NCBI GenBank assembly: GCA_027946365.1
Contig: JAPEUQ010000003.1
Location: 3,100,001 to 3,164,000, forward strand
Length of the DNA stretch: 64,000 nt
From: Kalmusia sp. IMI 367209
Lineage: Eukaryota; Ascomycota; Dothideomycetes; Pleosporales; Didymosphaeriaceae
Direction: 5' to 3'
Positions 42,796 through 54,175 of the stretch are shown here, one piece after another (position 1 is the first letter of the stretch; each line of letters starts with the position of its first letter). Under the pieces are notes generated by a model. That model had not been told where the DNA came from. It saw only the letters and a list, made by a program, of their open reading frames with translations, and ran no database searches. The position numbers and the translations under genes are program-made.

Positions 42796-45700
42796 ATGAC
42801 GAATACGATTCGGGCTCTTTCAGGAGCCGCCCTCTATCCGTTGCGTTTACTCCAAGCGACGCCGTTCAAGAAAATGTCTTCCGAAGCAGCGACCCAGATC
42901 ATCGATATCAGGCCCGGACCGACTGAATTTGATATCCTGCAAGATATCAAAGATGGGCTGCGCCCTGAAGCTGGCGGGGAGAAGACGCTCCCGACCATGC
43001 TGCTGTACGATGAAGCTGGGCTTCGGCTCTTCGAGAAGATCACCTATGTGGAAGACTACTACCTGACCAATGCCGAGATCGAAGTTTTGAACATATTTGC
43101 CGACCAAATTGCGGAACGGATTCGGCCCGGGTCGGTGGTCGTTGAGCTGGGGAGCGGGTAGGAGCCCGCCCGGATATGAAGCACCACGCCGTCCGAGGCC
43201 GATACTAATCTAACTCGCAGCAACCTACGCAAGGTCAACATTCTCCTGCAGGCTATCGAGCGCCTAGGCAAGGATGTCGAATACTATGCAGTCGATCTTT
43301 CTTTGCCAGAGCTAGAGCGAACCTTCGCCGAGATTCCGACTAGTAAGTGAATTCGATCATGGTAGTGCCGCTGTGCTTGTAGTCATAGGAGTACCGCGTC
43401 TTTACTACGAATTTCTAGAGCTAATTTTTCCGGGAAGATTACGAACACGTCAAGCTCTATGGGCTGTACGGTACCTACGACCATGCTCTGGAGTGGTTGA
43501 AGTCTCCCGAAATCAGCGCGAAACCCAAAACCATCCTGTGGCTAGGATCTAGCTTGGGAAATTTCACCCGCGCTGATGTTCCCCCTTTCTTGTCCGGATT
43601 CAGCGATGCACTGAAACCTGGCGATACCATGTTGATTGGTATTGATTCCTGCAAAGACCCTGAACGAGTTTTTCGTAAGTCGCCTCCTAACATGTAAATG
43701 TACGTTGTCCATGCTCATCATGCATCCGCTTTTCAGGTGCATACAATGACAGCGAAGGAGTCACACGAGAGTTCACACTTAACGGGCTCAAGAATGCCAA
43801 TCGCATTCTAGAAGCCGAGGCATTCAAGCCTGAAGAGTGGAATGCTTTTGGCGAATTTGTGGAGAAAGACGGCTACCATCGTGCATTCGTGTCACCGCTG
43901 AAAGATGTCATCATTGATGGTGTTCAACTTCGAAAAGGAGAGCGTATCCGTATAGAAGAAAGCTGGAAATTCAGCACCGAGGAGATTCAGCACTTATGGA
44001 ATGAAGCCAAACTGGTCGCCAACAGCGTATTCAGCAACTCTAGGGGAGACTATGGTGCGTACCCCTCCTAATCATCAACGCGTGAAAAAAAAAATCGATG
44101 CACTAATGCTTGTCTAGGTCTTCACTTGGTCTCGAAGCCCACCTTCTTCTTCCCAACCAAACCAGAATTGTACGCACCGGAGCCTGTCCCCACAGTTGCC
44201 GAGTGGGATGAGCTTTGGGCTGCTTGGGACGCCGTGACACTGAAAATGATCCCAAAAGAAGAACTCCTTTCGAAGCCTATCAAACTTCGAAATGCAGTCA
44301 TCTTTTACCTCGGACACATTCCAACCTTCCTCGACATCCACCTGACCCGCGCGACTGATGGGAAGCCCACCGAGCCAGCGTCTTTCCAAAAGATCTTCGA
44401 GCGTGGTATCGATCCGGATGTGGAGAACCCTGAACAATGCCACGATCATAGCGAGATCCCGGACAGTTGGCCCTCATTGGAAGAAATATTGGGGTTTCAA
44501 GAATCTGTCAGGGGAAGGACTAAGAAGTTGTATAGCACAGACGCGGCACATAGCAACCCTCGTGTCTCCCGTGCCTTGTGGCTGGCCTTCGAACACGAAG
44601 CTATGCACCTAGAGACACTGCTGTATATGCTGATCCAGAGCGAAAGGATCTTGCCGCCCCCGGGATCGGTGACGCCGGCGTTCGAAGCGCTTGCCAGCCT
44701 TTCAGCGAAACTCACTGTTGAGAATCAATGGTTCACGATCCCGGAATCCGATATCCTCACTGGTCTTGATGATCCAGACGATGACACAAGTGCTGTGAGA
44801 TATTTTGGCTGGGACAACGAGAAGCCGCCTCGCTCACTGCGGGTCAAATCCTTCAAGGCAAAGGCAAGACCAATCACAAATGGGGAGTACGCCGAGTACC
44901 TTGCGCAGACTGGGAAAAGCTCGATCCCTGCGTCCTGGTGTGAAGCTTCTGAGTCGGCTATCAAAGTTACAGTTAAGAGGGACGGCGTTCAAAATGGAGG
45001 AGTAAATGGATATCACGGTAGTGCTCCTCAAGTCGCTCATGGCAAATATGTCAGGACTGTGTTTGGATTTGTCCCGCTCGACTATGCGCTCGACTGGCCC
45101 GTGGTTGCCTCTTACGATGAGCTGGCTAGTTGTGCTCTTTGGATGGGCGGACGCATTCCTACGATGGATGAGGCACGTAGCATCTACAATTTTGTCGACC
45201 GCATCAAGGCACAAGAGTTCAACAAAGCGCACGGGAACAGAATCCCAGCTGTGAACGGGTACGTGCAGATGCGCTTCGTTTCCGGGCGGCGGCTGACCAT
45301 GTAGGCATTTGATCAACAACGGCGTAGATGAGTCGCCACCATGCAAGCATTTGTCGAACGGCGACTCTGGCCCAGCGTCTAGTCCAAAGCCGCGCGACCT
45401 CTTCATTGAGTTGGAGGGGACCAACACGGCATTCCAGCACTGGCACCCAGTCTCCGTTGCCGAGAAGGGCGGTAAGCTCTGCGGGCAATCGGAGCTGGGT
45501 GGCGCATGGGAATGGGTAAGCCGCACTTGGACACGCAATGATAGTGAGACACGATCGTCTAACGCGGGCTTGCAGACCAGCACTGTGCTAGAGAAGCACG
45601 ATGGCTTTTCAGCCATGCCACTGTACCCTGGCTATACGGCGGATTTCTTCGACGGCAAGCACAACATTGTGCTTGGGGGTTCGTGGGCCACGCATAGCCG

Positions 45701-45917
45701 CATTGCGGGGCGTAAGACGTTGTGAGTATTCCGTATCCCAGTCTAGGCACGGCGATGCTCGGGTGGCGCTAACAGACGCAGCGTGAATTGGTACCAGCGC
45801 AACTACCCGTAAGTGTTCTAGGCAGAGGCTGCCGTTCCAGGCGACGAGGGCGTTTTTCTTTTTACTGACCAATGCAGGTATGTCTGGGCTACGGCACGAC
45901 TTGTGCGCGATGCGTAG
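42796..45917 (+). CDS. EGT1: ergothioneine biosynthesis protein Egt1
   Basis: This fused enzyme trimethylates histidine to hercynine and then forms the hercynyl-cysteine sulfoxide using non-haem iron and O2. Nine exons: 42796-43157, 43221-43342, 43438-43674, 43737-44054, 44118-45258, 45305-45515, 45576-45721, 45782-45808 and 45878-45917; 867 residues. The SAM-dependent histidine methyltransferase part has VVVELGSGNLRK and TILWLGSSLGNF. The DinB-like iron-binding part has GHIPTFLDIHL and FEHEAMHLETLLYML. The FGE-sulfatase-like part has RPITNGEYAEYL, LGGAWEW and GGSWATHSRIAGR, ending in YQRNYPYVWATARLVRDA. All eight joins keep frame. The first 26 residues before MSSEAATQ are basic and without acids, possibly an organelle leader. 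The stop codon sits in an 11-bp tandem repeat. Confidence 0.93.
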
Positions 45918-45980
45918 GCCATGCGTAGGCCATGCGCGGTGTGTGTGTGGGTGTGTATGTGTGTGTGCGTGTGTGCGTGC
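45910..45980. repeat. 11-bp tandem over stop codon, then GT microsatellite
   Basis: ATGCGTAGGCC occurs twice in tandem (45910-45931) plus a partial third copy. The first copy contains the Egt1 stop codon TAG. It is followed by an imperfect GT/GTGC microsatellite at about 45939-45980. Confidence 0.85.
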
Positions 45981-46758
45981 AATGATGATTGAAAATACAC
46001 GTGCCCAAGGGGCGTGTTCCATGGTACTACATAGTCTGTCGACGGATGGTCGTTGAGTCGCTCCTTCCTGTGTTCCGTTTCACAGCTGCCACCCCGTCTG
46101 TCGTTTCGAGAAAGGTCCAGTTCCTTCTTCCAGCCGCTGTTGCCGCCCGCTCATTCTCGCCCTGTTTTCGGCCCAACTGTGTCTTTCTTTTGTTTCACCG
46201 CGTGTCTCCACCCTTCTCCCGGGCGACGGTCACCGCAACGTAGCTAGTGTATTTCCAAAAAAGAACAGTATTGAACAGAAACTCGCCTCGCGCTCTTGTT
46301 CGGTCTCGTTGATGTTGACGTTGTACAAGCGTGGGTCTCGATTGCGGAACCGTTGCCCTGTCCCTGTCATCGCGAAGATTCGCGAAGAGCTGCAGCCACC
46401 CGAGTATCAGACTGACGCCCCACTGACGAGGCTGGGCCCGGTTACCACGCACATTACTCAATTGTCAAAAGTCAAAAGACCCAGCCTGAGCCCCTGTTGT
46501 AGATTTCTCGTACCCCCTCTACTCGCACCGTCGACTGCGACTGCCAATTGCCATGGGGAGGGGCCTTCTTTTTCGTTGGGAGCAGTCGGAATGCCTCAGT
46601 AAGTGCAATCCTTTTGCGTGCTTCCTATTGGTCTTGCTGTATACTAATCATCTGGAGAACATCACTGCGGCTTCTGCGACCGTCCCTTGTCACATCCCAG
46701 CGCTCGATCCTCCTGCTTTGGGTCACACGCCGAACCATGTCATCGTTTTCATCAGGCC
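45918..46758. other. intergenic, upstream of PHD gene
   Basis: Spacer with the GT microsatellite at its left edge. Several ATGs in other frames (46548, 46553, 46739) precede the PHD gene and could belong to an upstream exon or upstream open frames. No separate gene was recognised. Confidence 0.45.
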
Positions 46759-49703
46759 ATGTTCATGCGCACCCGTGGCCATACTTGCGATATTTGCCTA
46801 CGTGTCGACGAAGCCCACTACAAGCGGCACTTCGACTTGGCCGAACAGATCCGCAGCATATACGAATGTTGCAGTGAGGAGTGGTCTATCATCCCAGACG
46901 ACGAATCCAACAGAGTACGCAATCGATCGAAAGACTCGGATGCCTTTGACAGTGACGACCGTTCTTCTTCGTCGGGCGACGTGATAGTTACGAAGCGGGA
47001 GAAGAAGGAGCGGAAGCGGCAGACCAGGGCGGCGAGTAGAGCCAAGGTCCTCACACAAGAGGACATCAAGTACATCGATTCTGTCCTGCATCCTGCAGCC
47101 TCTCATGGTCACGCCGAGAACCCCAACAACTTCGAGGAAGTGGAAGAAATCGAACGGCATCTAAGATATAACGCGCAATGCTACAGTACAGGTGCAAAGC
47201 GACGGGACATCAGAGACTTTACCCATATCTCAGATGCAGACATCGACTTCGATGCCGAGATGGATCGTATCTTTGAGGTTTTCCGCGTTACGGAATTGCT
47301 GAAGCGCAACGAGAGACACCGGGGCCTACGGAGTAAAGAGCTGGCACATTTCAGGGCCTTGGTGGCTAGTCTCATCTCCCAAATAATGGATGATTTGGTT
47401 TCCGTCAAGCGAGATGAACTGGAAATCAGAATGCGTAGGGCTGGCTTTCTGAGATATACAGGTCGACCATGCTATGACATTGTGGAACGGCGATACGAGA
47501 ACATGGACTGGAAAACGGGCGAGAAGCTTCCAAGTAATGGCTCGGGATCCGGATCTTCGGGTAGTCTGACCGCTGTTGAAGACGAGGGCGATGAAGGTGA
47601 CAGGACAAGTGAGACTGAGACGCCAGATGAGAAGTTTCGAAGCTCAACAACCCTAATATTAAACGATGCCGACCGACGACACCTGCAACAATCACATATG
47701 AAGATCGTTGGAGATGGTAGCCTTGAAGAGGTCAATATCATTCAGACTCAACCGATTCGGAGTGCCTTACGAGAAAAGAGTATCCCGAAATTACCGTCAC
47801 TGAGAATCCTCAACACCAACGTCATCAAGCCGCCACAAATTAGGTTCCGTAATCCTTGGAAGCGGCAGAACAGTGTCGACGCCAAGCCATGTATTATTAA
47901 GCGAAGTATCCAAACCCCATCTCCCAAGGAGTCGGAGAGCAAACGTCCTGCTCTGGACTCTGATGATGGCTGGCAGACTGTGGGAGTAATCGCCAGCCCT
48001 CTCGCTATACCGATGGCATCGACATTACAGACTAGCCCGAAGCTATCTGTAGCTCAGTTGAACCCGCTAGATGTCCATGGTATCTCCTCTTGTCCTAACA
48101 GCTCAAAGACTGAACCTGGCACATCCTTAAACATTGCGAACAAGCTCAACACAATGCGGAGAAAGGTAAGTCAATCTATAGTATCTATTCATGAGTTTCC
48201 GTACAGGGTGCATCTATGTAGTGTACTTTGGGATTTGGCATATTGTATGACTGCGATGACCAGCTGCTATGTCACTCAATCGATTTTTGTTCTGGCACTA
48301 ATTTGTATAAGTTCAACGACGAGAAATCCCGAAACCCAAACAACTTGGAGCAGAACATCACCCACTTCTCTATGAACAATTTCGAAGAGAACGAGCAGAT
48401 CACAGAGACTGCGATTATCAATGCTGCCCCTGTTAATTCTCGAAAGAAGGACAAGAAGAAACAGCGCGAAGCGGAGCGGAAATCTAGGCGGGCTGCTGAG
48501 GGCCGACCTTCACCCTCGATAGAAGCTGACGTCAGTGATGCGCTATCGGGTGGGAGCAAAGCCAACGCTTCGGACCTGGCGTCCTCGAGTGCGGACAGTA
48601 TATCGAACAAGGGCCTGGATGATGGTTCAGGTTCAAGCCATCTTTCCAAGCCTGTCAATCATATGTCGGCAATTGAGACTGACGACAATGACAATGGAAC
48701 GCGTGCAAAGGATACAAGGGCATCCGAGGGACATCTTAAGCCGTCTCCTTTACTAGAAGTTCCGCCACCAGTTCCAACTACCAATTCAGGCCGCCATGAC
48801 GACTGGATGAAGTACGTTAACCTTACCAAAGTTGATTGTTTATCTGGCTCGGTGTCCACGACGAGTCACGTCTACTGCAACTTTGGTGAGGAGGAACTTT
48901 CAAAGTGCATAGGGATGCCAGATTGCCCCTATGATAGCTCGTTTTGTGCCTGCGTTGACCCTCTCAACCCTAGTAATGACAAATACATCATCTATGCAGA
49001 GACCAATCCTGACGCGTTGGGTCCCTTCAGCTACCACCGTGGTGAGAAACTCATGCGTTTCTTTGAATCTCGTCCTGAGACGAAGGGCAGGCTTATGCTC
49101 GTCGATGCAGAGCTCTACCACTGGATCACGACTGAAGGCCGGTCTTGGAGTGTAGAGAAGGCAAAGCGAGAGGGAACCGAAATTTTAGGTATGCCGAAGC
49201 GTCTTTCGGTGGAGGTAGATGATTACTTTCGCGGCTATGAGAAGGGCAAGACAGTCAAACAGCTCGAGCAGTACCAGGAACTAGCTGATAGGAATGACCG
49301 CCTGTGCACTCGAAAGATTACGCGGGACTTGTTGGAGCAGATGAGGAAAGAGTGCGAACATGGAGCGCCGGGAACTTCCATATGCTATTGCAAAGACGTC
49401 ATGCCTGCACGACCCGACGACGACGAATTCGTCGAGTGTGGATTCCGCGAGTGCCCATTCCGGTTCTTCCATCGAAGCTGCATTAAAGACCTTGGATTCG
49501 AAAAGGTCACGACTTGGTATTGCGCACTCTGCGAGTGCACCATGCTTTGGATAGCTTTGAAGGCACTTGATGAGGTCAGCGCGATGCGAACGGGAGCTCC
49601 GGCGCTGGATGATGATGGTGCAGAGTTCTGGAAGAAGAAATTGCATGCAGGCTGCGTAGCTGTGGATGCTCGACTGGTGGAGCGTAGGCATGGGTGCCAC
49701 TGA
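46759..49703 (+). CDS. PHD-finger-like protein
   Basis: Two large exons (46759-48165, 48312-49703) with a ~146-bp intron encode about 932 residues. The N-terminus has a Cys pair (HTCDICLRVD) and a helical region (KRRDIRDFTHISDADIDFD). The middle is low-complexity and phospho-like (SSSSGD, SGSGSSGS) with basic stretches (RKKDKKKQREAERKSRR) that could be nuclear signals. The C-terminal ~150 residues contain a PHD-type zinc finger: CYC, then DDDEFVECGFRECPFRFFH and CIKDLGF, closing with TTWYCALC. Such fingers read histone tail modifications or act in ubiquitin ligases; which applies here is unknown. The start is uncertain: MFMRTRGHTCDIC is the first ATG in frame, but an upstream exon (ATGCCTCA|GTAAGT at 46590) joins in frame too. 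The acceptor could also be 48263. Confidence 0.75.
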
Positions 49704-50837
49704 GCGGCACAAATCGTTGCGGCGAATGGTCTAGTAGGTGTGGAATCTCGGGATGGTGAATCTTGTTGCGCGGGTTTCGCTTGATATTTCAGAAGGGGTT
49801 CTTCAATGATGTTGGCTACTTTTACGGGCTCAAACGTTACTTGCAGACATGCTTGATATTGAAAGAATTGTCATAGCGTACATTTCCATAGAAAGTGCCT
49901 AAGAATTTGGTAGTTCGGGCCTCATTATGACAAATTGCTATCGGACTTTCATTTACGGCACGATGGATTGCCTGAATACACATGCCAACTATGTTACGCG
50001 CTATTGGGTACCATGTATGTACCAAGACTATAACAGCCCCTCTTAGTGACGTTGTAGAGTGATTTATGATATGTCACAACAAGGACTTGTATTAAGCCAC
50101 TATCCGCCGCGGCTGAGCGTCACTGAACGAAGACTTGAGTCGTCTCTCCGAGCGTGGAGAGCTCACATCGAACAGCATGCAGTACAGTCAAGCTCCACGT
50201 AGTGCCTTAAGCCTCCTCTGCTCACTCGTTCCATCCTAGGCCTCGTCATAGAAGAGGCTGTGACGGAACGACGGAACGCGGCATCTTCCTCATCAGCTCC
50301 GACCGAAGCCATCTATCTCCTTGACGTCTCGAGTGACGGCAGAGGCCCCTTTGCACTGCCAGCGACGCGCTTGGAGCACGGTCTGGAGCGTTTTCAAGGT
50401 CGGAGCTTAATGCAAGGAAGTGATGCAGGCATGAAGGCGCGATAGGTCGGTGCAGTCGTCTCGGATTGATCGCTCTCACCAACATCCCGCCAAGCCCCCC
50501 AGACCCCCTGCTAACCGGTCACATGCGCCACTCCCATTGGCTCGGTTGGCTCCATTGAGCGGCAGAACAGCCACAGACGCGTCTTGTTCCCGTCTCGGAT
50601 GACGTAGCAAAGTGTGGCACCACCGCTCGCATCATCGCCAACCCTTCCACTGATCGGCCATGGCAGCACACCCACGTATATAGGAGCCCAGCCTGCTGGT
50701 GGAGAAAACGTCGTATCCTCTATTCTCACGCCCAAAGTCTTGCCTGGTAGCCTCGTCCCTCCGCATCTGCGCCCAAAAAAAAAGCCATATAACGACTTCC
50801 CTTTGTCTTCGACCAGACATCCAAGCCTCAAGTCAAG
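49704..50837. other. intergenic, no gene seen
   Basis: 3' flank of the PHD gene and promoter of the MARVEL-like gene. Short frames near 50246-50485 and 50511-50907 overlap on both strands and are unsupported. Confidence 0.5.
50677..50684 (+). promoter_or_regulatory. TATA box of MARVEL-like gene
   Basis: TATATAGG lies 154 bp upstream of the ATG at 50838, followed by a pyrimidine-rich leader. The assignment is positional. Confidence 0.4.
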
Positions 50838-51439
50838 ATGCCCTTCCTCGATGTCGCAGTGCTCCCGCTGCGAGCGGTGCAAGCCCTCTTCTCCATCATC
50901 GTGCTAGGCTTGACAGCTTACAGTCCGTCAGCTCCAACACACCCGCTTCAAAACGCCCCCGCATACATGCTAACACTCCTCGGCAGTAATCGATGAATAC
51001 CGCGCCGCCTGGTGGTCCCCAGACAGCGTCGATTTCATGCTCTTCTGCTCCATCTGGACCCTCCTAGCCGTCGCCTACCTCGTGCTCGCCCCGACGCGCT
51101 TCCCCGCCGCGGCACACAAGTACGCCATCATCGGCGTCGAGGCTGTCACCATGATCTTCTGGTTCGCGGCGTGGGTCGCCGTGGCTTCGTACTGGGGTGA
51201 TGTGTACCGCGGGAGTGCGAAGCATGGGCCCGTGTACTCGACTGGCGTTGCGGCCATTGTCTTCAGCGCATTCATCTGGTGAGTCGTGCTTGTTTTCTGC
51301 GTGTGTAGGGAATTATGCACTGACTTTTTCTCTTTTTCACAGGCTTGCTTTCGTGGCTACGACTGTTGTTGCTGCGTTGCATGTGCGTAGGACTGCGAGG
51401 GGCGACACGGCGCCGCCGCCGCAGATGCAGGGCGTCTAG
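50838..51439 (+). CDS. MARVEL-like four-TM membrane protein
   Basis: Three exons (50838-50922, 50987-51278, 51343-51439) with two 64-bp introns encode 157 residues. Four hydrophobic helices are visible: AVQALFSIIVLGLTAY; FMLFCSIWTLLAVAYLVLA; VEAVTMIFWFAAWVAVASY; and STGVAAIVFSAFIWLAFVATTV, formed across the second splice. The topology, the short cytosolic tail (RRTARGDTAPPP) and the spacing match the MARVEL domain, which associates with membrane subdomains and vesicle traffic. The first donor (GTCCGT) is weak but joins in frame. The exact role is unknown. Confidence 0.82.
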
Positions 51440-53919
51440 TTTGCACCGAGCGTGGATGGAATCGAGATGAGTTGCTCTGATGGGATTGCGTTGGGCTAAG
51501 GGGTTGGATGTGCCCATTCTCCGGATACCCTTGATCATATCGTATGATTGCGCTAAAAATTGTTGGTCTTGTTTCTAGCGCGGAGTTATGTTAGTTTATA
51601 CCCCCCCAAGTTCGAGGATGACTTCCAGTCACGTTATAATTCGTTTCACAATAATGAATGGTAATCAACGTTTCGCGATTTGGCTTCCGATCTTTGTGTA
51701 TTGTTACCATCGACGTGACATGTTTTGTTCCATTCGCTATACTCTTACATCATCTTTTTCAGTCTCGCCACCGTATCGTGGAGCTATAGATATCTGCTTC
51801 CTATAAGTATTCATGCTGAGGGTCAGACTCGAGTATGCTGCACTGCTGGCCATACGATATCTCTCCAAATTCCTCGCAGTGCTTTGGGGTAAATTCTGAG
51901 GAAATCCCGTCTTTCCAGCAAACAGGATTGTTGCAATCAATATCTCATACGATTAAAAGAAGACAGGGATGCGGCCCGATGTGTCGAGGTCCTGTACGTA
52001 TTTTGTGGTTGTATAGTCAGAGCGAGAACGGACCGGTTTTTGGCTCATCGGTCAAGATTAGCGATTTTGAAATGCTGACAACACTTTATCGAGCAAGAAG
52101 ATGATGCTCTATAGGTCCTGCCATCGATGAGATTGTGATTGCGGTATCGGACGGCTGGCAATGCACTGCTTTGAAGATAGTGGAGATGCGGTTTCGTAGA
52201 CGTGGGAAAACATGTACGATTTTAGATTTCGAGGAACTGTCTGTTTGGTGGGTTCGAACATGAGTCTAAGTATGCGTTCGAATCAACTCTACTCAATTAG
52301 TTGCTAGAGAGAGCTTGTGGCAAATGAGATGCCCATTAAATCTATCTCACAGGGTTCGTAGTTCGAGATTGAGGTGTACAAGAGAAACGGTATGGCGAGG
52401 AAAGTGTTAGTGATTGGGTATTCGGATGAGCATATCTGATATGCCTTCTCTCCGTTGAGATGTGGTCCGTAGAAAAGATAGATGGTGTTCTGTAGGTCGA
52501 GGCGGTAACAACCATGTAAGAGAAGCTCTATTGCTAGATCTTTCTGAGCGAGGACCTGTTCTCCTTGATAAAACGCGCTACTCATCAATTGCACAAAGGC
52601 TTGATCCGATTATCTCTTTCTCTTTTCTTTCCTATCAGAGTCTCAGGAAACACATCATTGCTTGCTTCCGCGAGAATATCTGCACAGTCGACTGAGGTCT
52701 TGGCATTGTACATACGTCCGTAGGGAAATTAGCAGTCTTCAGAATCGATATTGGTTCCCGCTGTTGGCATTGGCAGAACAGCGTCTATAAGGCGGCGTCT
52801 CGCGAACCAAACGCTAGGTTCGGCTTCCTCGAAATCTTTCCTACGGCCCGTCCTCCAACAGGTTAGAGTCCTACCCTAGTCCCAATTCCCTAGTTTAGAC
52901 AATTCCCAGGGGGCCGCGTGGTCATCCTTCAGTGGGTCATCAGTTGAGAAACGCAGAATTCGCCTATTACTATTCACGGCTCTTCGAAAATGTGGCAAAG
53001 GACCTGGCCCATACGAACGCGAGCGTGTGCTGACGAGCCACGTGATGGGAGGCATACTTGTTCGAATGCCGGGCCGCCCGCATCCAACCACCAACAGTAA
53101 AAGCTCTCTCGCGCGACGCGGCTGCCGGCCTTCCAGCCCCTCAAGCGCTGCCTTCAAGCGATGAGGCACGCGATTAAATGAACCAAGGGATTCTCAGCCG
53201 TCGACTGGTGAACTGTGCCTCGTACCTACTCATCCGGAGTCGCACGCGATGGGGCGGCCTCGTCTTACTTTGATACCAAGCCGGTAAATAAGATGTTTGC
53301 AAAGGCTTGTGCCGCAATCTTTGCGATCCCATCGTCGAATTCCAGAACATGTCGATCATCCGCTGCAGGGTGTTGCTTTCGGCGGCGAAAACTTTGCGAA
53401 GGAGTCGTGAAAGGAAAATATATGCGCGCGACATCGCATTCGAAGCTGCATCCACTTTTGTTACCGGCTGCTGGGTGCCTGGCCATGAGGGCGATACCGC
53501 CAACCAGCCTAGCCCTCACTGCTTCAATCTAACTGACGCCGTACATGTGGACGGCGGAACCTTCATCTAATTCCAACAAGGCAAAGCCTGTCCTGTCTAC
53601 ATTCTTGCTGACGCGCTCCCCCGTTACTGATCCTTTCTATGCCTTGCAGCGTTTCAATAATTGCGCAAAGACTTTTCCATACAACCGAGACACCCAGTCA
53701 TGCTTCACGGTAGAGGCTTCGGCGCACAATCGCGGTGATCCGAGAGTTTGGCAACCCCGACTCCACGTGTTGACCAACAGCTTGACTGGAGCCGTCTAGA
53801 GTGCTTTGCCGGAATCCGCCAAGGGAACCTCCATGTCGCTTCGCTGTAACCTCTGGTTCCTCGCAGGTCGCCATTCGTCCAGAGCGCGGTTGTGCATCCA
53901 TACTTCGCCAGACCCGGTT

Positions 53920-53958
53920 ACCGGTTATTGGAGGATAAATGATACGAATTTAACCGGT
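53920..53958. promoter_or_regulatory. inverted repeat ACCGGTTA, 23-bp spacer
   Basis: ACCGGTTA at 53920-53927 and its reverse complement TAACCGGT at 53951-53958 face each other about 220 bp before the proposed transporter ATG. Each arm contains CCGG. Inverted CGG-containing half-sites are the usual target shape of dimeric Zn2Cys6 regulators, and one such regulator is encoded at 58109-59834. The link is inference. Confidence 0.4.
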
Positions 53959-54097
53959 ACCCAGGCCGTAACCAAACGCCTAGCCGCTACGCCTAGATGG
54001 GATTCTGCTACGGTACAGCCGGGCTACCCTCCGGCTTAGGACCTTACGGTTTGGTGGTCTGGGGAAGAAGCCGGGGTTGTGGGTTGCGCGTGGGGAC

Positions 54098-54103
54098 TAT
54101 AAG
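54098..54103 (+). promoter_or_regulatory. TATA-like site before transporter
   Basis: TATAAG lies only 9 bp before the upstream in-frame ATG at 54107 but 78 bp before the ATG at 54176. If it is used, transcription starts beyond 54107 and the downstream ATG is the start. Confidence 0.35.
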
Positions 54104-54175
54104 AGCATGGTTCACTCGTCTCTCATGCTTGCAGTCAAGCGCGTCGCTTTCGACAACACCGACACCTTCGACAAG

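Larger units (their letters stand above)
51440..54175. other. intergenic, no gene seen
   Basis: A 2.7-kb gap. A 96-codon minus-strand frame at 52304-52594 (MQLMSSAFYQGEQVLAQKDL) is the best candidate but has no family or splice support. The right end contains the transporter promoter, with an inverted repeat at 53920-53958 and a TATA-like site at 54098. Confidence 0.45.

Noticed and set aside
52304..52594. 96-codon minus-strand frame in the large gap
   Set aside because: Looks mildly protein-like, but no family, no neighbouring exon and no promoter signal support it.
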